A stretch of DNA of 64,000 nt. Origin: BOG-908 sp963751795. Its GTDB lineage: Bacteria > Pseudomonadota > Alphaproteobacteria > Acetobacterales > Acetobacteraceae. The notes beneath the pieces are model-generated. The model saw only the letters and a list, made by a program, of their open reading frames with translations. It ran no database searches and was not told the origin of the DNA. The stretch spans positions 930,001-994,000 of the forward strand of contig CAVVVI010000004.1 of the NCBI GenBank assembly GCA_963751795.1, given 5' to 3'. Of this stretch, positions 51,461-59,893 are shown piece by piece. The number at the start of each line of letters is the position of its first letter. Within the stretch, counting starts at the first letter, position 1. A program made the translations under genes and the position numbers.

Positions 51461-54382
51461 GTGGGGGAATCCGGAATGCAAAGCGAGGCCCGCACGCCGA
51501 TCGCGCTCAACCTCGTCGCCGCCGCCTTGCTGGCCTCGGGCCTGGCCGCCGCCGGCGCCTCCCTGGCGATGGAGCGGCAGTATCAGGCGCAGCTGGCGCA
51601 GCAGAACGCCATCGTGGTGGGCGCCGAGCAGATGCTGAGCGCGCTCAAGGACCTCGAGACCGGCGAGCGCGGCTACGTGCTGACCGGAGATGCCAGCTAC
51701 CTGCAACCCTACAAGGAAGGCACGGCCGAAGTGCCTGGCCTGCTCGCCAAGCTGCAGCCGGGCCACGCCGGCGTCAGCCTGATCGACCAGCTGGTGGCTG
51801 CCAAAATGGCGTTCGCCCGGCGGGTGGTGGAAGCCCGGCAGGCCGGCGGGCCCGATGCGGCGCTGGCGCTGATCCGCACCGGCGAGGACAAGGCTTCGAT
51901 GGACCGCGTGCGCAGCCGCGTGGCCGAGCTGCAGGATGCGGCCGTGGACCGCATCGCCCAGGGCGGCCATCGCCAGGCGGTGCGCAGCGACGTGCTGGAC
52001 GCGATCGCGGCTGCGGCGATCCTGGCGGCGTTCGCGGCACTGGCCGTGCTGGCGCGGCAGCGGCGGCGGGCCGAGCGGGCCAGCGCCGCGTTGCTCGCCA
52101 GCGTTCTGGACAACGCTCCGGTGGGGCTGGGCTTTCTCGACCCGAGCCTGCGGCTGCGCCATCTCAACCGCTCGCTGGCGGCGATGGGCGAGAGCGCGCT
52201 GCCCGTGACCCTCGGCGGCGATCTATGGGAGGTGGCGCCCACGCTGCGCGAGGAGCTGGAGCCGCGGCTGCGCGCCGCGCTGAAAGCCGGCTTGCCGCTG
52301 ACCGGCGTGGAAGTGGCGGCACGCGGCCGGGCTGCCGCCACGCGGCACGAATACGAGTTCGCGTTCTTTCCCCTGCCCGATGCGCCGGCGCAGGCCCAGG
52401 GTTCCGCGCAGGGCGGCGGCGCCGGGCTGGTGGTGAGCGACATCACTACCCGCAAGCGCGCCGAGCGCAGGCTGCGCGACAGCGAGGAGCGTTACCGCAC
52501 GCTGATCCAGACCAGCGCGGCCATGGTGTGGACGGCGACGCCCGAGGGCGCATTCACCGGCATGCAGACCAGCTGGAATAACTTCACCGGGCAGACGAAC
52601 CAGCAGAGCACCGGCATGGGATGGCTCGATGCGGTGCATCCGGACGACCGCGAGGCCGTGGAGCATTGCTGGCGGCATGCCACCCGCACCGCCCAGAGCT
52701 ACGCGCAGGATTACCAGGTGCGCCGCGCCGACGGCGCCTGGCGCATCATGGATGTGTGCGCGGTGCCGATCATGGATGACGACGAGGTGCGCGAGTGGGT
52801 GGGCACGCACACCGACATCACCGAGCGGCGGCGCGCCGAGGAAGAGCTGAGTGCTGCCAAGGAAGCAGCCGAAGCGGCCAACCGCGCGAAAAGCCAATTC
52901 CTCGCCAATATGAGCCACGAGCTGCGCACGCCGCTCTCGGCGGTGATCGGCTATGCCGAGATGATCGAGGAGGACCTCAGCGAGCGCGGCGAGAACGCGA
53001 TGCTGGGCGATGTCGGCAAGATCAAGTTCAACGCGCGCCATCTGCTCAGCCTGATCAACGACGTGCTCGATCTATCGAAGATCGAAGCCGACCGGATGAC
53101 GACTTTCGCCGAGACGTTCGAGGTGGCGACCCTGCTGCGCGACGTCGGTTCGACGGCCGAGGCGCTGGTCCGCCAGAAGGGCAACACGCTGGTCGTCGAA
53201 GCCGGCGACGGGCTTGGGTCGATGCACACCGACCAGATCAAGCTGCGGCAGTGCCTGTTCAACCTGGTCAGCAATGCGGCCAAGTTCTCCGAACAGGGGC
53301 GCATCGTGCTGCGGGCGGCCCGGCAGGGCGACACGGTCATCTTCAGCGTCGCCGATAGCGGCATCGGCATGACGCAGGAACAGGTGGACAAGCTGTTCGA
53401 GCGGTTCACCCAGGCCGATGCCTCCACCACCAGACGTTTCGGCGGCACCGGGCTGGGCCTGGCCATCACCCGCGCGTTCTGCCGGCTGCTGGGCGGCGAC
53501 ATCGTGGTGGCCAGCACGCCGGGCGCGGGCTCCACCTTCACCATCACGCTGCCTGCCACCCTGCCCGAGCAGCCGGCCGAGCCCGATGCACCGGCGCGGG
53601 AGGCTGCCGAGGGCCACATGGTGCTGGTGATCGACGACGATGCCGCCCAGCGCGACCTGCTGACGCGCTTCCTCGAGCGGGAAGGCTTCGGCGTGCGAAC
53701 GGCGCCGGATGGCAAGACCGGCCTGGAGATGGCGCGCAGCCTGCAGCCGCGCGCCATCCTGCTCGATGTGATGATGCCGTCGATGGATGGCTGGTCGGTG
53801 CTGAGCCAGCTCAAGGCGGATGCCGCGCTGGCCACGATCCCGGTGGTGATGGTCACCTTCGTCAACGAGCCCGGGCTGGGCGCCTCGCTGGGTGCCGCCG
53901 ACACCGTGCTCAAGCCGGTGGCGTGGGACCGGCTGCGTTCGGTGATGGAGCGGTTCCGCGGCGATGCGGGCGATATCCTGGTGGTCGATGACGACCCCGA
54001 CGCGCGCCAGCGGCTGCGCACCGTGCTGGAACGCGATGGCTGGGTGGTGACCGAGGCCGGCGACGGCGCGCAGGCCTTGGCGCAGGTGGCGCGCACGCGG
54101 CCGCAGCTGATCCTGCTGGATCTGACAATGCCGGTGATGGACGGCTTCACCTTCCTGCACGCGCTGCGCGAGCGGCCGGGCTGCGAGAACATCCCCGTGG
54201 TCGTGCTGACGGCGCGCGACCTGGGCGACGAGGAGCGCCGCCAGCTGGCCGGCGCCGACCGCGTGCTGAGCAAGGGCGAGACCAATCTGCGGCAGCTGGC
54301 CGGCGAACTGCGCGCATTGACGCCGCATGCCGAGCCGGCCGGCGCGGCCGGTGAACACGGGCAGCAACAGGGGCCAGGATGA
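51461..54382 (+). CDS. Hybrid sensor histidine kinase (CHASE3-like, two PAS, HisKA/HATPase, two receivers)
   Basis: The 973-aa membrane kinase starts at a GTG with AGGAGG six nt upstream (an ATG at 51476 lacks such a site). Order: TM near 13-36; CHASE3-like extracytoplasmic region to about 185 (DLETGERGYVLTGDASYLQP); TM near 190-213; PAS domains about 225-330 and 340-460; HisKA with His486 in NMSHELRTPLSAVIGY; HATPase (NLVSNAAKFS, DSGIGM, GGTGLGLAI); receiver 1 with Asp769 (LLDVMMPSMDG); receiver 2 with Asp887 (LLDLTMPVMDG). No Hpt domain is seen, so phosphotransfer must use another protein. The stop overlaps the next receiver start (ATGA). Confidence 0.93.
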   Translation: MGESGMQSEARTPIALNLVAAALLASGLAAAGASLAMERQYQAQLAQQNAIVVGAEQMLSALKDLETGERGYVLTGDASYLQPYKEGTAEVPGLLAKLQPGHAGVSLIDQLVAAKMAFARRVVEARQAGGPDAALALIRTGEDKASMDRVRSRVAELQDAAVDRIAQGGHRQAVRSDVLDAIAAAAILAAFAALAVLARQRRRAERASAALLASVLDNAPVGLGFLDPSLRLRHLNRSLAAMGESALPVTLGGDLWEVAPTLREELEPRLRAALKAGLPLTGVEVAARGRAAATRHEYEFAFFPLPDAPAQAQGSAQGGGAGLVVSDITTRKRAERRLRDSEERYRTLIQTSAAMVWTATPEGAFTGMQTSWNNFTGQTNQQSTGMGWLDAVHPDDREAVEHCWRHATRTAQSYAQDYQVRRADGAWRIMDVCAVPIMDDDEVREWVGTHTDITERRRAEEELSAAKEAAEAANRAKSQFLANMSHELRTPLSAVIGYAEMIEEDLSERGENAMLGDVGKIKFNARHLLSLINDVLDLSKIEADRMTTFAETFEVATLLRDVGSTAEALVRQKGNTLVVEAGDGLGSMHTDQIKLRQCLFNLVSNAAKFSEQGRIVLRAARQGDTVIFSVADSGIGMTQEQVDKLFERFTQADASTTRRFGGTGLGLAITRAFCRLLGGDIVVASTPGAGSTFTITLPATLPEQPAEPDAPAREAAEGHMVLVIDDDAAQRDLLTRFLEREGFGVRTAPDGKTGLEMARSLQPRAILLDVMMPSMDGWSVLSQLKADAALATIPVVMVTFVNEPGLGASLGAADTVLKPVAWDRLRSVMERFRGDAGDILVVDDDPDARQRLRTVLERDGWVVTEAGDGAQALAQVARTRPQLILLDLTMPVMDGFTFLHALRERPGCENIPVVVLTARDLGDEERRQLAGADRVLSKGETNLRQLAGELRALTPHAEPAGAAGEHGQQQGPG

Positions 54383-54759
54383 CGGGCGCGCAACTGCTTC
54401 TGGTCGAAGACCACGAGGAGATCTGGGACTTCCTCTCCCGCCGGCTGGAGCGCCGCGGTTTTGCGGTGAGTGTGGCGACCGACGGCCAGGCCGGGCTGGA
54501 GCAGGCGCGCGCCCTGCACCCGGCGGTGATGCTGCTGGACATGAACCTGCCGGTGCTGGACGGCTGGTCGGTGGCGCGCACGCTGAAGGCCGAGGCGGCC
54601 ACCGCCGGCATCCCGATCATCGCGCTGACGGCGCATGCGATGTCGGGCGACCGCGAAAAGGCGCTGGCGGCGGGGTGCGACGACTACCACCCCAAACCGA
54701 TCGATTTTCCGGCCCTGCTGGCCCAGATCCAGGCGCTGGTTCCGGCTGCCGGTGGCTGA
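54379..54759 (+). CDS. Single-domain response regulator 2 (receiver only)
   Basis: The 126-aa receiver has Asp54 (VMLLDMNLPVLDG), acidic E10-D11, Thr in IIALTAHAMSGD and Lys in DYHPKPIDF. It overlaps the hybrid kinase by 4 bp and the pentapeptide-channel gene by 8 bp, so it is tightly coupled to both. Probably a phosphate acceptor or relay from the kinase to the channel-like protein, because no output domain exists in either. It is paralogous to the receiver at 51001, which bounds the kinase on the other side. Confidence 0.95.
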   Translation: MTGAQLLLVEDHEEIWDFLSRRLERRGFAVSVATDGQAGLEQARALHPAVMLLDMNLPVLDGWSVARTLKAEAATAGIPIIALTAHAMSGDREKALAAGCDDYHPKPIDFPALLAQIQALVPAAGG

Positions 54760-56029
54760 CGCAACGGCGGACCTGCTCGCGTTTGCAGGCGCGTTCCGGC
54801 CGGGTGAGACCGACGGCGTTGCCGGCCCGTTCGACGGTGCGGATCTGGCCGGTGCGCCGCCCGCGCAGCTCTCGGGCGCGCCGCTGGCCGGCGCCAGCCT
54901 GCGCATGGCGCGGCTGCCGGGCGCCGACCTTTCGAAAGCCGACCTGACCGGCGCCTCCTGCGGCGGCATCGTGCTGGACGACGCCCGGCTGGAGCAGGCG
55001 ATCTTCCGCGATGCCGATCTGGCCGGCGCCAGCCTCAAGCAGGCCGATGCGGGGCAGGCCTGCTTTGCCGGCGCGCTGCTCGAAGACGTGGCCATGCAGG
55101 GCGCCCGGCTGCGCTTTGCCGATTTCAGCGGCGCGGTGATGGACGGCGCGGATTTCTCCGGCGCCGATCTATGGGGCGCGCGGCTGACCGGGGCGGTGGG
55201 CCACCGCGTCGCCCTGCGGCAGGTGCTGCTCGACGAGGTGGCGATGGTGGGCGCCGATCTGTCCGGCGCCGACCTCTCCGGCGCCCGGCTGCGGCGCGCC
55301 GACCTTTCCGGCGTTCGGCTACGCGGCGCGGTGCTGCGCGATGCGATGCTGGAGGGCACCAACCTGACCGGCGCCGACCTCACCGGCGCTACCCTGCCCC
55401 ATGTCGTGCTGACCGGTTGCGACCTGACCTACGCATGCTTCGCCGGCGCCTGGCTGGAGCGCACACGGCTGCGCGCCCATCAGCTGGGTGGTGCCACCGG
55501 CGAGGAGGTGGCCGGGCAGTATGCGGCCGCGATCGAGAGCTACATCGTGCTCGAGCAGAACTTCCGCTCGCTGGGCAATGCGGGCGACGCCAGCTGGGCG
55601 TTCCGGCGACGCCGGCGCATGGGCAAGCGGCAGCAGGCGGTGCAGATGCGCGCCGCCTGGCGCAAGCGCGCGCCGGCCGCGGCCGCGTCTGCCGGGCTGC
55701 GCTGGCTGGGCGATATCGCCTCGGAGTGGCTGTGCGATTACGGCGAGAGCCTGGGGCGCATCCTGCGCGCGTTGGCCGGCGTGCTGGTGGGCTGTGCGGT
55801 GATCTACTGGCTGACCGGCAGCCTGGTGGCGCGCAACGGAGGCGCGCACCTGAACGCCATCGACTACCTGCTGTTCAGCCTCGATTCCATGACGTCGGTG
55901 GGCACCGGCGAGGTGGCGCTGCGTCCGGTGGGGCAGCTCGGCGTGCTGATTTCCAGCCTGCAGACGGTCGCCGGCACGGTGCTGCTCGGTCTGTTCGGCT
56001 TCGTGCTGGGCGTGCGCATGCGCAACTGA
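54752..56029 (+). CDS. Pentapeptide-repeat protein with C-terminal two-TM ion-channel pore
   Basis: The 425-aa protein starts at a GTG that overlaps the receiver stop. Residues about 25-245 are pentapeptide repeats of the A(D/N)LxG type (GADLSKADLTGA, GADLSGADLSGA, TNLTGADLTGA), a right-handed beta-helix. A basic linker follows (RRRRRMGKRQQ region, about 285-305). The C-terminus is TM-pore-TM: helix LRALAGVLVGCAVIYWLTGS, pore MTSVGTGEVAL (cf. TVGYGD filter), helix VAGTVLLGLFGFVLGV. It resembles Ion_trans_2 channels. The fused architecture and its place in a kinase/receiver operon suggest signal-gated ion flux; this is inference. Confidence 0.85.
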   Translation: MADATADLLAFAGAFRPGETDGVAGPFDGADLAGAPPAQLSGAPLAGASLRMARLPGADLSKADLTGASCGGIVLDDARLEQAIFRDADLAGASLKQADAGQACFAGALLEDVAMQGARLRFADFSGAVMDGADFSGADLWGARLTGAVGHRVALRQVLLDEVAMVGADLSGADLSGARLRRADLSGVRLRGAVLRDAMLEGTNLTGADLTGATLPHVVLTGCDLTYACFAGAWLERTRLRAHQLGGATGEEVAGQYAAAIESYIVLEQNFRSLGNAGDASWAFRRRRRMGKRQQAVQMRAAWRKRAPAAAASAGLRWLGDIASEWLCDYGESLGRILRALAGVLVGCAVIYWLTGSLVARNGGAHLNAIDYLLFSLDSMTSVGTGEVALRPVGQLGVLISSLQTVAGTVLLGLFGFVLGVRMRN

Positions 56030-56062
56030 GGCCGGCGCGCATGGCGCACCGGCCCGGCCGCC

Positions 56063-56383
56063 TCAGCCCTGGCTGGCGGGCGTCTGCACCACCAGCCCAT
56101 CGAGCGCGGCAGTGATCGTCAGCTGGCAGGACAGGCGCGAGTTGGGTTGCGGGTCGGTCACCAGGTCCAGCGTATCGAGTTCCATCTGCGCCGGGGCGGG
56201 CAGGCGCGCAGCCCAGGCATCATCGACGATGACGTGGCAGGTGGCGCACGCACAGGCGCCGCCGCATTCGGCGTCGATGCCGTCCACGGCGTTCATCACC
56301 GCGGCGCGCATCACGCTCATGCCGGCGGCCGCCTCGATGACGGTGCGGGCGCCTGTGTGGGAGACGTAGGTGATGGTCGGCAT
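56063..56383 (-). CDS. 2Fe-2S ferredoxin
   Basis: This 106-aa adrenodoxin-type ferredoxin has cluster ligands CxxxxxCxxC in AECGGACACATCHVIV and the fourth Cys in SRLSCQLTI. It carries electrons to oxygenases, cytochrome P450s or Fe-S assembly. The gene is divergent from the flavin reductase, 37 bp apart, and the two share an upstream region, so a joint oxygenase electron supply is possible though not shown. Confidence 0.92.
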   Translation of the reverse strand: MPTITYVSHTGARTVIEAAAGMSVMRAAVMNAVDGIDAECGGACACATCHVIVDDAWAARLPAPAQMELDTLDLVTDPQPNSRLSCQLTITAALDGLVVQTPASQG

Positions 56384-56420
56384 TACTGGACTCCGGCGTG
56401 GGGCGGACTACCTAGCGCGG

Positions 56421-57110
56421 ATGGATGGCAATGGACACGACGGGCCCCGATTCGATTCGTTGGCTTTCCGGCAGGCGCTCGGGGCTTTTGTCACCGGCGT
56501 GACGATCGTGACCACCTGCGATGCGCAGGGCGGGCCGGCGGGGCTGACGGCCAACAGTTTCAACTCGGTCTCGCTTGATCCGCCGATGGTGCTGTGGAGC
56601 CTGGCGCTGGACAGTGCCAGCATGCCGGCGTTCCGCCAGGCGCGCTTCTGGGCCGTGCACGTGCTCTCCGCCGAGCAGGAGGCGCTCTCCGTACGGTTCG
56701 CCAGCCGGGAGGCCGCGCGGTTCGAAGGCGTGAGCGTCACGCGGGGGCCGGGCGGCATTCCGCTGCTGGATGATTGCGCGGCCCGCTTCGTCTGCCGCGC
56801 CGCCTTCGAATACGAGGGCGGCGACCACGCCATCTTCCTGGGCCAGGTGGAGGCCTTCACGCGCAACGGCCTGGCGCCGCTGGCCTATCACCAGGGCCGC
56901 TACGCCGGCGTGGTGCCCGCCGCCCCGCCGCCGCAGGGCGACGCGCTGGCGGCACTGGAGCGGCGGGGCCTGCTGGACCGAAACAACGGCCGGGCCCGGC
57001 TATCGCCCGAGGGCCGCATGGTGGCCCAAGGCTTTGCGGCGCTGGCGGAGGGCGCGCTGGCCGACCATGAACTGGCCACGCTGCGCCAGCTGCTGACCAA
57101 ACTGGGCTGA
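56421..57110 (+). CDS. Flavin reductase family protein
   Basis: The 229-aa FMN-binding split-barrel protein shows FRQALGAFVTGVTIVTT, LTANSFNSVSLDPPMVLWSL and GRYAGVV. The family reduces FMN for two-component monooxygenases. Residues about 170-229 are an added helical segment (DRNNGRARLSPEGRMVAQGF) similar to extensions in other HpaC-like reductases. ATG at 56421 was chosen over an earlier 56370 because the domain starts 15 residues later. Confidence 0.88.
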   Translation: MDGNGHDGPRFDSLAFRQALGAFVTGVTIVTTCDAQGGPAGLTANSFNSVSLDPPMVLWSLALDSASMPAFRQARFWAVHVLSAEQEALSVRFASREAARFEGVSVTRGPGGIPLLDDCAARFVCRAAFEYEGGDHAIFLGQVEAFTRNGLAPLAYHQGRYAGVVPAAPPPQGDALAALERRGLLDRNNGRARLSPEGRMVAQGFAALAEGALADHELATLRQLLTKLG

Positions 57111-57120
57111 GCGCGCGGCT

Positions 57121-58602
57121 TCAGGCCACTAGGCGCAGCTTCTGCCGGCGCCCGCCCTCCGGCAGGTCGAGCGGCAGCTTGGTCTGCGATGCGGTCAGGT
57201 CGATTTCCGGCTCGGGCAGGCGGCGGCCGAGATAGGTAGCCGACAGGAAGCGGAACACGTAATCCAGCACCGAGGTGGCACGTTCCACCTCCGGGTCGCC
57301 GTCCACCGCGCCGGCGGGTGCGAAGCGCGTCAGGGCGAAAGCGTCCACGAATTCCTCGAGCGGCACACCGTGCTGCAGCCCCAGGCTGACCGCCTGGGCC
57401 ACGCCTTCGGCCAGCCCGCGCACGGTGGCCAATTCACGCGGCAGGGTGAGCGTGACCTCGCCCAGGCTGCCATCGGCGTATTCGCCGGTGCGCAGGAACA
57501 CGCGGTGGCCGCCGAGGACAGCCCGCTGGCTGAGGCCGGCATGCCGGGCCGGCAGGATGCGGCGGCCGGGTGCCGCGGCACGGCCCGGGGTGGCGGTGGC
57601 ACACGCCGGTGCCGGCAGGGCGGCCGGCACCGCGGGCATCGCATCGAGAAACGGGGCGATCGCGGCGTGCATGGCGGCGTGGGCGTCCGCCCCGGCTACC
57701 GGCAAGGGCGAGCCGCCCGTCAGCACCGCGGCCAGGGCCGCCTCGGGCGACATGGCAGCCGCGGCGAGGCGATCCTGCGCGGCGCGCGTCAGGTGGGTGT
57801 CCTGCACGGGGGAGAAGGCCGGGGCGATGCCGCCCGTCTCGATGCCGAGTAGCGCTTCGACCGGGCCGGGCGGGAAGACGCCGGTGGTGGCGATGGCGCC
57901 GGGCGACCAGCGTATGGCGGCACGCGCCGCGGCGGCGGCTTCGGCCAGGCCGGGGATGGCGCAGCTGCGCGGCGGGGCTGGCCAGGGTGCGGCGGTGGCC
58001 AGCAAATCCGGCTGCTCGCCTTCCAGCGCGTGGTCGGCGCTGGCGCGCAGCAGCGCGGCCAGGCAGGCGCCCACATCGCGCGCGGCCCGGCTGTCATACG
58101 CGATGCCGAGGCTGGCCAGCAGATCGTCCAGCCCTGCCAGCCCGATCTCGATACGCGCGGCCGCCGGCATGATCAGCTGGCTAGCGCGGGCCGTCAGCCC
58201 GGCCGCGGCGGCCAGGCCGGCGATATCGTAGCCGGCCACGGCATCGTGGAAGCCGGCCACGTTGATGCGAAAGCCGGGCACGCCCGGCGCGTTGGCCCAG
58301 ATTGCGGTGTTGGGCGCCGCCCGCCGGCTGCCGAGCAGCGCCTGCAGGCCGCAGGTGAGCGCATCGGCATCGGCCTGCGACAGCCCCGCCTGCCGCCCAC
58401 GCGCAGCGGTCAGGCCGAGCCATACGGAGGAGGCGGCCGCCAGGCTGACGGCACCCTCGCCGGGCACCAGCATGGCGAGCGCCTCGGCCGCCCGGTCGTC
58501 CCAGCTGACCGGCAGGGTCACCACGCGCAGCCTCTGCTCGGGGTCGGCCCGCGCCGCCACCTCGCGCATCCTCGTGCCCTGCCACAGACGGATTGCTCTC
58601 AT
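57121..58602 (-). CDS. TSCPD-domain protein derived from class II (B12) ribonucleotide reductase
   Basis: The 493-aa product has a C-terminal region (about 380-480) that is the NrdJ terminal domain: AVLGGHRVFLRTGEYADGSL, GLQHGVPLEEFVDAFALTRF, then ATSVLDYVFRFLSATYLGR. The N-terminal and middle parts (WVSLGLTAARG-like and Ala-rich helices) are only vaguely RNR-like, and I see none of the Cys-based catalytic motifs of an RNR barrel. It is likely a non-catalytic paralogue. The genome's real RNR in this window is class I nrdAB. Start chosen at ATG 58602, before RAIRLWQGTRM. Confidence 0.75.
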   Translation of the reverse strand: MRAIRLWQGTRMREVAARADPEQRLRVVTLPVSWDDRAAEALAMLVPGEGAVSLAAASSVWLGLTAARGRQAGLSQADADALTCGLQALLGSRRAAPNTAIWANAPGVPGFRINVAGFHDAVAGYDIAGLAAAAGLTARASQLIMPAAARIEIGLAGLDDLLASLGIAYDSRAARDVGACLAALLRASADHALEGEQPDLLATAAPWPAPPRSCAIPGLAEAAAAARAAIRWSPGAIATTGVFPPGPVEALLGIETGGIAPAFSPVQDTHLTRAAQDRLAAAAMSPEAALAAVLTGGSPLPVAGADAHAAMHAAIAPFLDAMPAVPAALPAPACATATPGRAAAPGRRILPARHAGLSQRAVLGGHRVFLRTGEYADGSLGEVTLTLPRELATVRGLAEGVAQAVSLGLQHGVPLEEFVDAFALTRFAPAGAVDGDPEVERATSVLDYVFRFLSATYLGRRLPEPEIDLTASQTKLPLDLPEGGRRQKLRLVA

Positions 58603-58742
58603 GGCCGCACCAAAGCACGAAAGATGCGAACTCGGGAACACACATTTTGCGTCTATCGGCGCAAGTATCCACAGCATGTTGATTCTGACGGTTGCGCCCG
58701 CCCTTCCTTGCCGGTGCCGGCGGCGATCCCTATAACCCGGCC

Positions 58743-59156
58743 ATGAGTATCGGCACCCGCCTGTTCACCTTCCTGCGCGGCCAGCCTGTCGGCACGGATG
58801 CCATCGGCAACCGCTACTACCAGGAACGCCGCCCGCGCGGTGCCGGCCTGCGGCAGCGGCGCTGGGTGATGTTCGCCGGCCCGGAGGAAGCAACCGACGT
58901 GCCGCCGGAATGGCAGGCCTGGCTGCATTACACGGTCGATGCACCGCTGACCGACATGCCGCGGCGGCCTTGGCAGAAGCCGCATCTGCCCAACCAGACC
59001 GGCACCGCGCTCGCCTACCGGCCGCCGGGGCACGACTACAAGGGCGGCCACCGGGCGGCTGCGACGGGCGACTACGAGGCATGGTCGCCGGATGGGCCGC
59101 CCACGCTCAGCCTGCCGGCCCGCGACGTGGTGGCCCTGCCGCCACAGGGGGTCTAG
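58743..59156 (+). CDS. NDUFA12 family NADH:ubiquinone oxidoreductase accessory subunit
   Basis: The 137-aa supernumerary complex I subunit (B17.2/NDUFA12) is found in alphaproteobacteria and mitochondria. Visible family parts: GTDAIGNRYYQERR, then VMFAGPEEATDVPPEWQAWL and HYTVDAPL. The C-terminus is Pro/Gly-rich. The following genes mlaD, a 74-aa ORF and DUF2155 form a conserved alphaproteobacterial neighbourhood. Only 3 bp separate it from mlaD. Confidence 0.93.
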   Translation: MSIGTRLFTFLRGQPVGTDAIGNRYYQERRPRGAGLRQRRWVMFAGPEEATDVPPEWQAWLHYTVDAPLTDMPRRPWQKPHLPNQTGTALAYRPPGHDYKGGHRAAATGDYEAWSPDGPPTLSLPARDVVALPPQGV

Positions 59157-59159
59157 GCA

Positions 59160-59672
59160 ATGGCCGGCCACAGCGCGCTGGAGATCACGACCGGCGCCGC
59201 CGTGCTGCTGGTGGCCGGCGGCTTCCTGGTGTTCGCGGCCGCCAATACCGGCCAGCGTCTCAGCGGCGCCAGCTACGGCCTGCATGCCAATTTCGATCAT
59301 GCCGATGGGCTTTCCACCGGCGCCGAGGTTCGGGTGGCGGGCGTCAAGGTCGGCACCGTGCAGGCGATCCGGTTGAACCCCAAGACCTACCTTGCCGACG
59401 TGGCGTTCACGGTGCAGCGCAACGTGGCGTTGAGCACCGACAGCTCGGCCACCATCTCCACCGACGGCCTGCTGGGCGGCAAGTATCTGGCACTGGCACC
59501 GGGCGGCGAGGACGCGATGCTGAAGAACGGCGGCACGGTGACCATCACCCAGGGCTCGGTGAACATCGAGGCGCTGATCGGCAAATACATTTTCGGCGCC
59601 ACCAAGGACCCGGCCGCCAAGGGCCCGGGCGGCCAGGAAGCCGGCGCCTCCGGGGCGCCCGCGCCGCGGTGA
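59160..59672 (+). CDS. mlaD: Lipid asymmetry maintenance protein MlaD
   Basis: MlaD is the inner-membrane-anchored MCE subunit of the Mla phospholipid transport ABC complex. The product is 170 aa: N-terminal TM (EITTGAAVLLVAGGFLVFAA), then the MCE domain with DHADGLSTGAEVRVAGVKVG and LGGKYLALAPGGED. The C-terminus is Gly/Pro-rich. Its mlaE/F partners are not in the window. The stop overlaps the next small ORF. Confidence 0.93.
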   Translation: MAGHSALEITTGAAVLLVAGGFLVFAAANTGQRLSGASYGLHANFDHADGLSTGAEVRVAGVKVGTVQAIRLNPKTYLADVAFTVQRNVALSTDSSATISTDGLLGGKYLALAPGGEDAMLKNGGTVTITQGSVNIEALIGKYIFGATKDPAAKGPGGQEAGASGAPAPR

Positions 59673-59893
59673 GTGCCGCGAAGAACGGCACGGCTGGCCG
59701 GCTTTGGCCGCAGGCCGACGGCGCCCCGATCGCCTGCCGCGACAAGCTGGAAATCCTCGACGACAATTACGAGGAGATGGCCCACGTGCTGCAGGATGCG
59801 TTCGAGGATGCGCTGCTGATGGGCGTGGACGAGGCGCATATGCGCGCGGTGATCGCGGCCCTCGTAACCGGCCTGAGGGCGCCGAAGGCATGA
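59669..59893 (+). CDS. Small conserved hypothetical protein between mlaD and DUF2155
   Basis: The 74-aa product starts at a GTG that overlaps the mlaD stop (GTGA). The sequence has a CRDKLEILDDNYEEMAHVLQ helix followed by DAFEDALLMGVDEAHMRAVI, a pattern I recall from other alphaproteobacterial mlaD neighbourhoods, without a known function. It overlaps the DUF2155 start by 4 bp, so the three are coupled. It is easily missed because a longer frame runs through it. Confidence 0.7.
   Translation: MSAAKNGTAGRLWPQADGAPIACRDKLEILDDNYEEMAHVLQDAFEDALLMGVDEAHMRAVIAALVTGLRAPKA

Noticed and set aside
54800..55450. Possible tandem DNA repeat or CRISPR-like array (GCGCCGACCT units)
   Set aside because: The short units are the pentapeptide-repeat codons; spacing is 15 nt and there are no unique spacers or cas genes.
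58628..58639. LexA-like direct repeat GAAC...GAAC upstream of the TSCPD gene
   Set aside because: Start-to-start spacing is 8, not the 11 of alphaproteobacterial LexA sites (GTTC-N7-GTTC).
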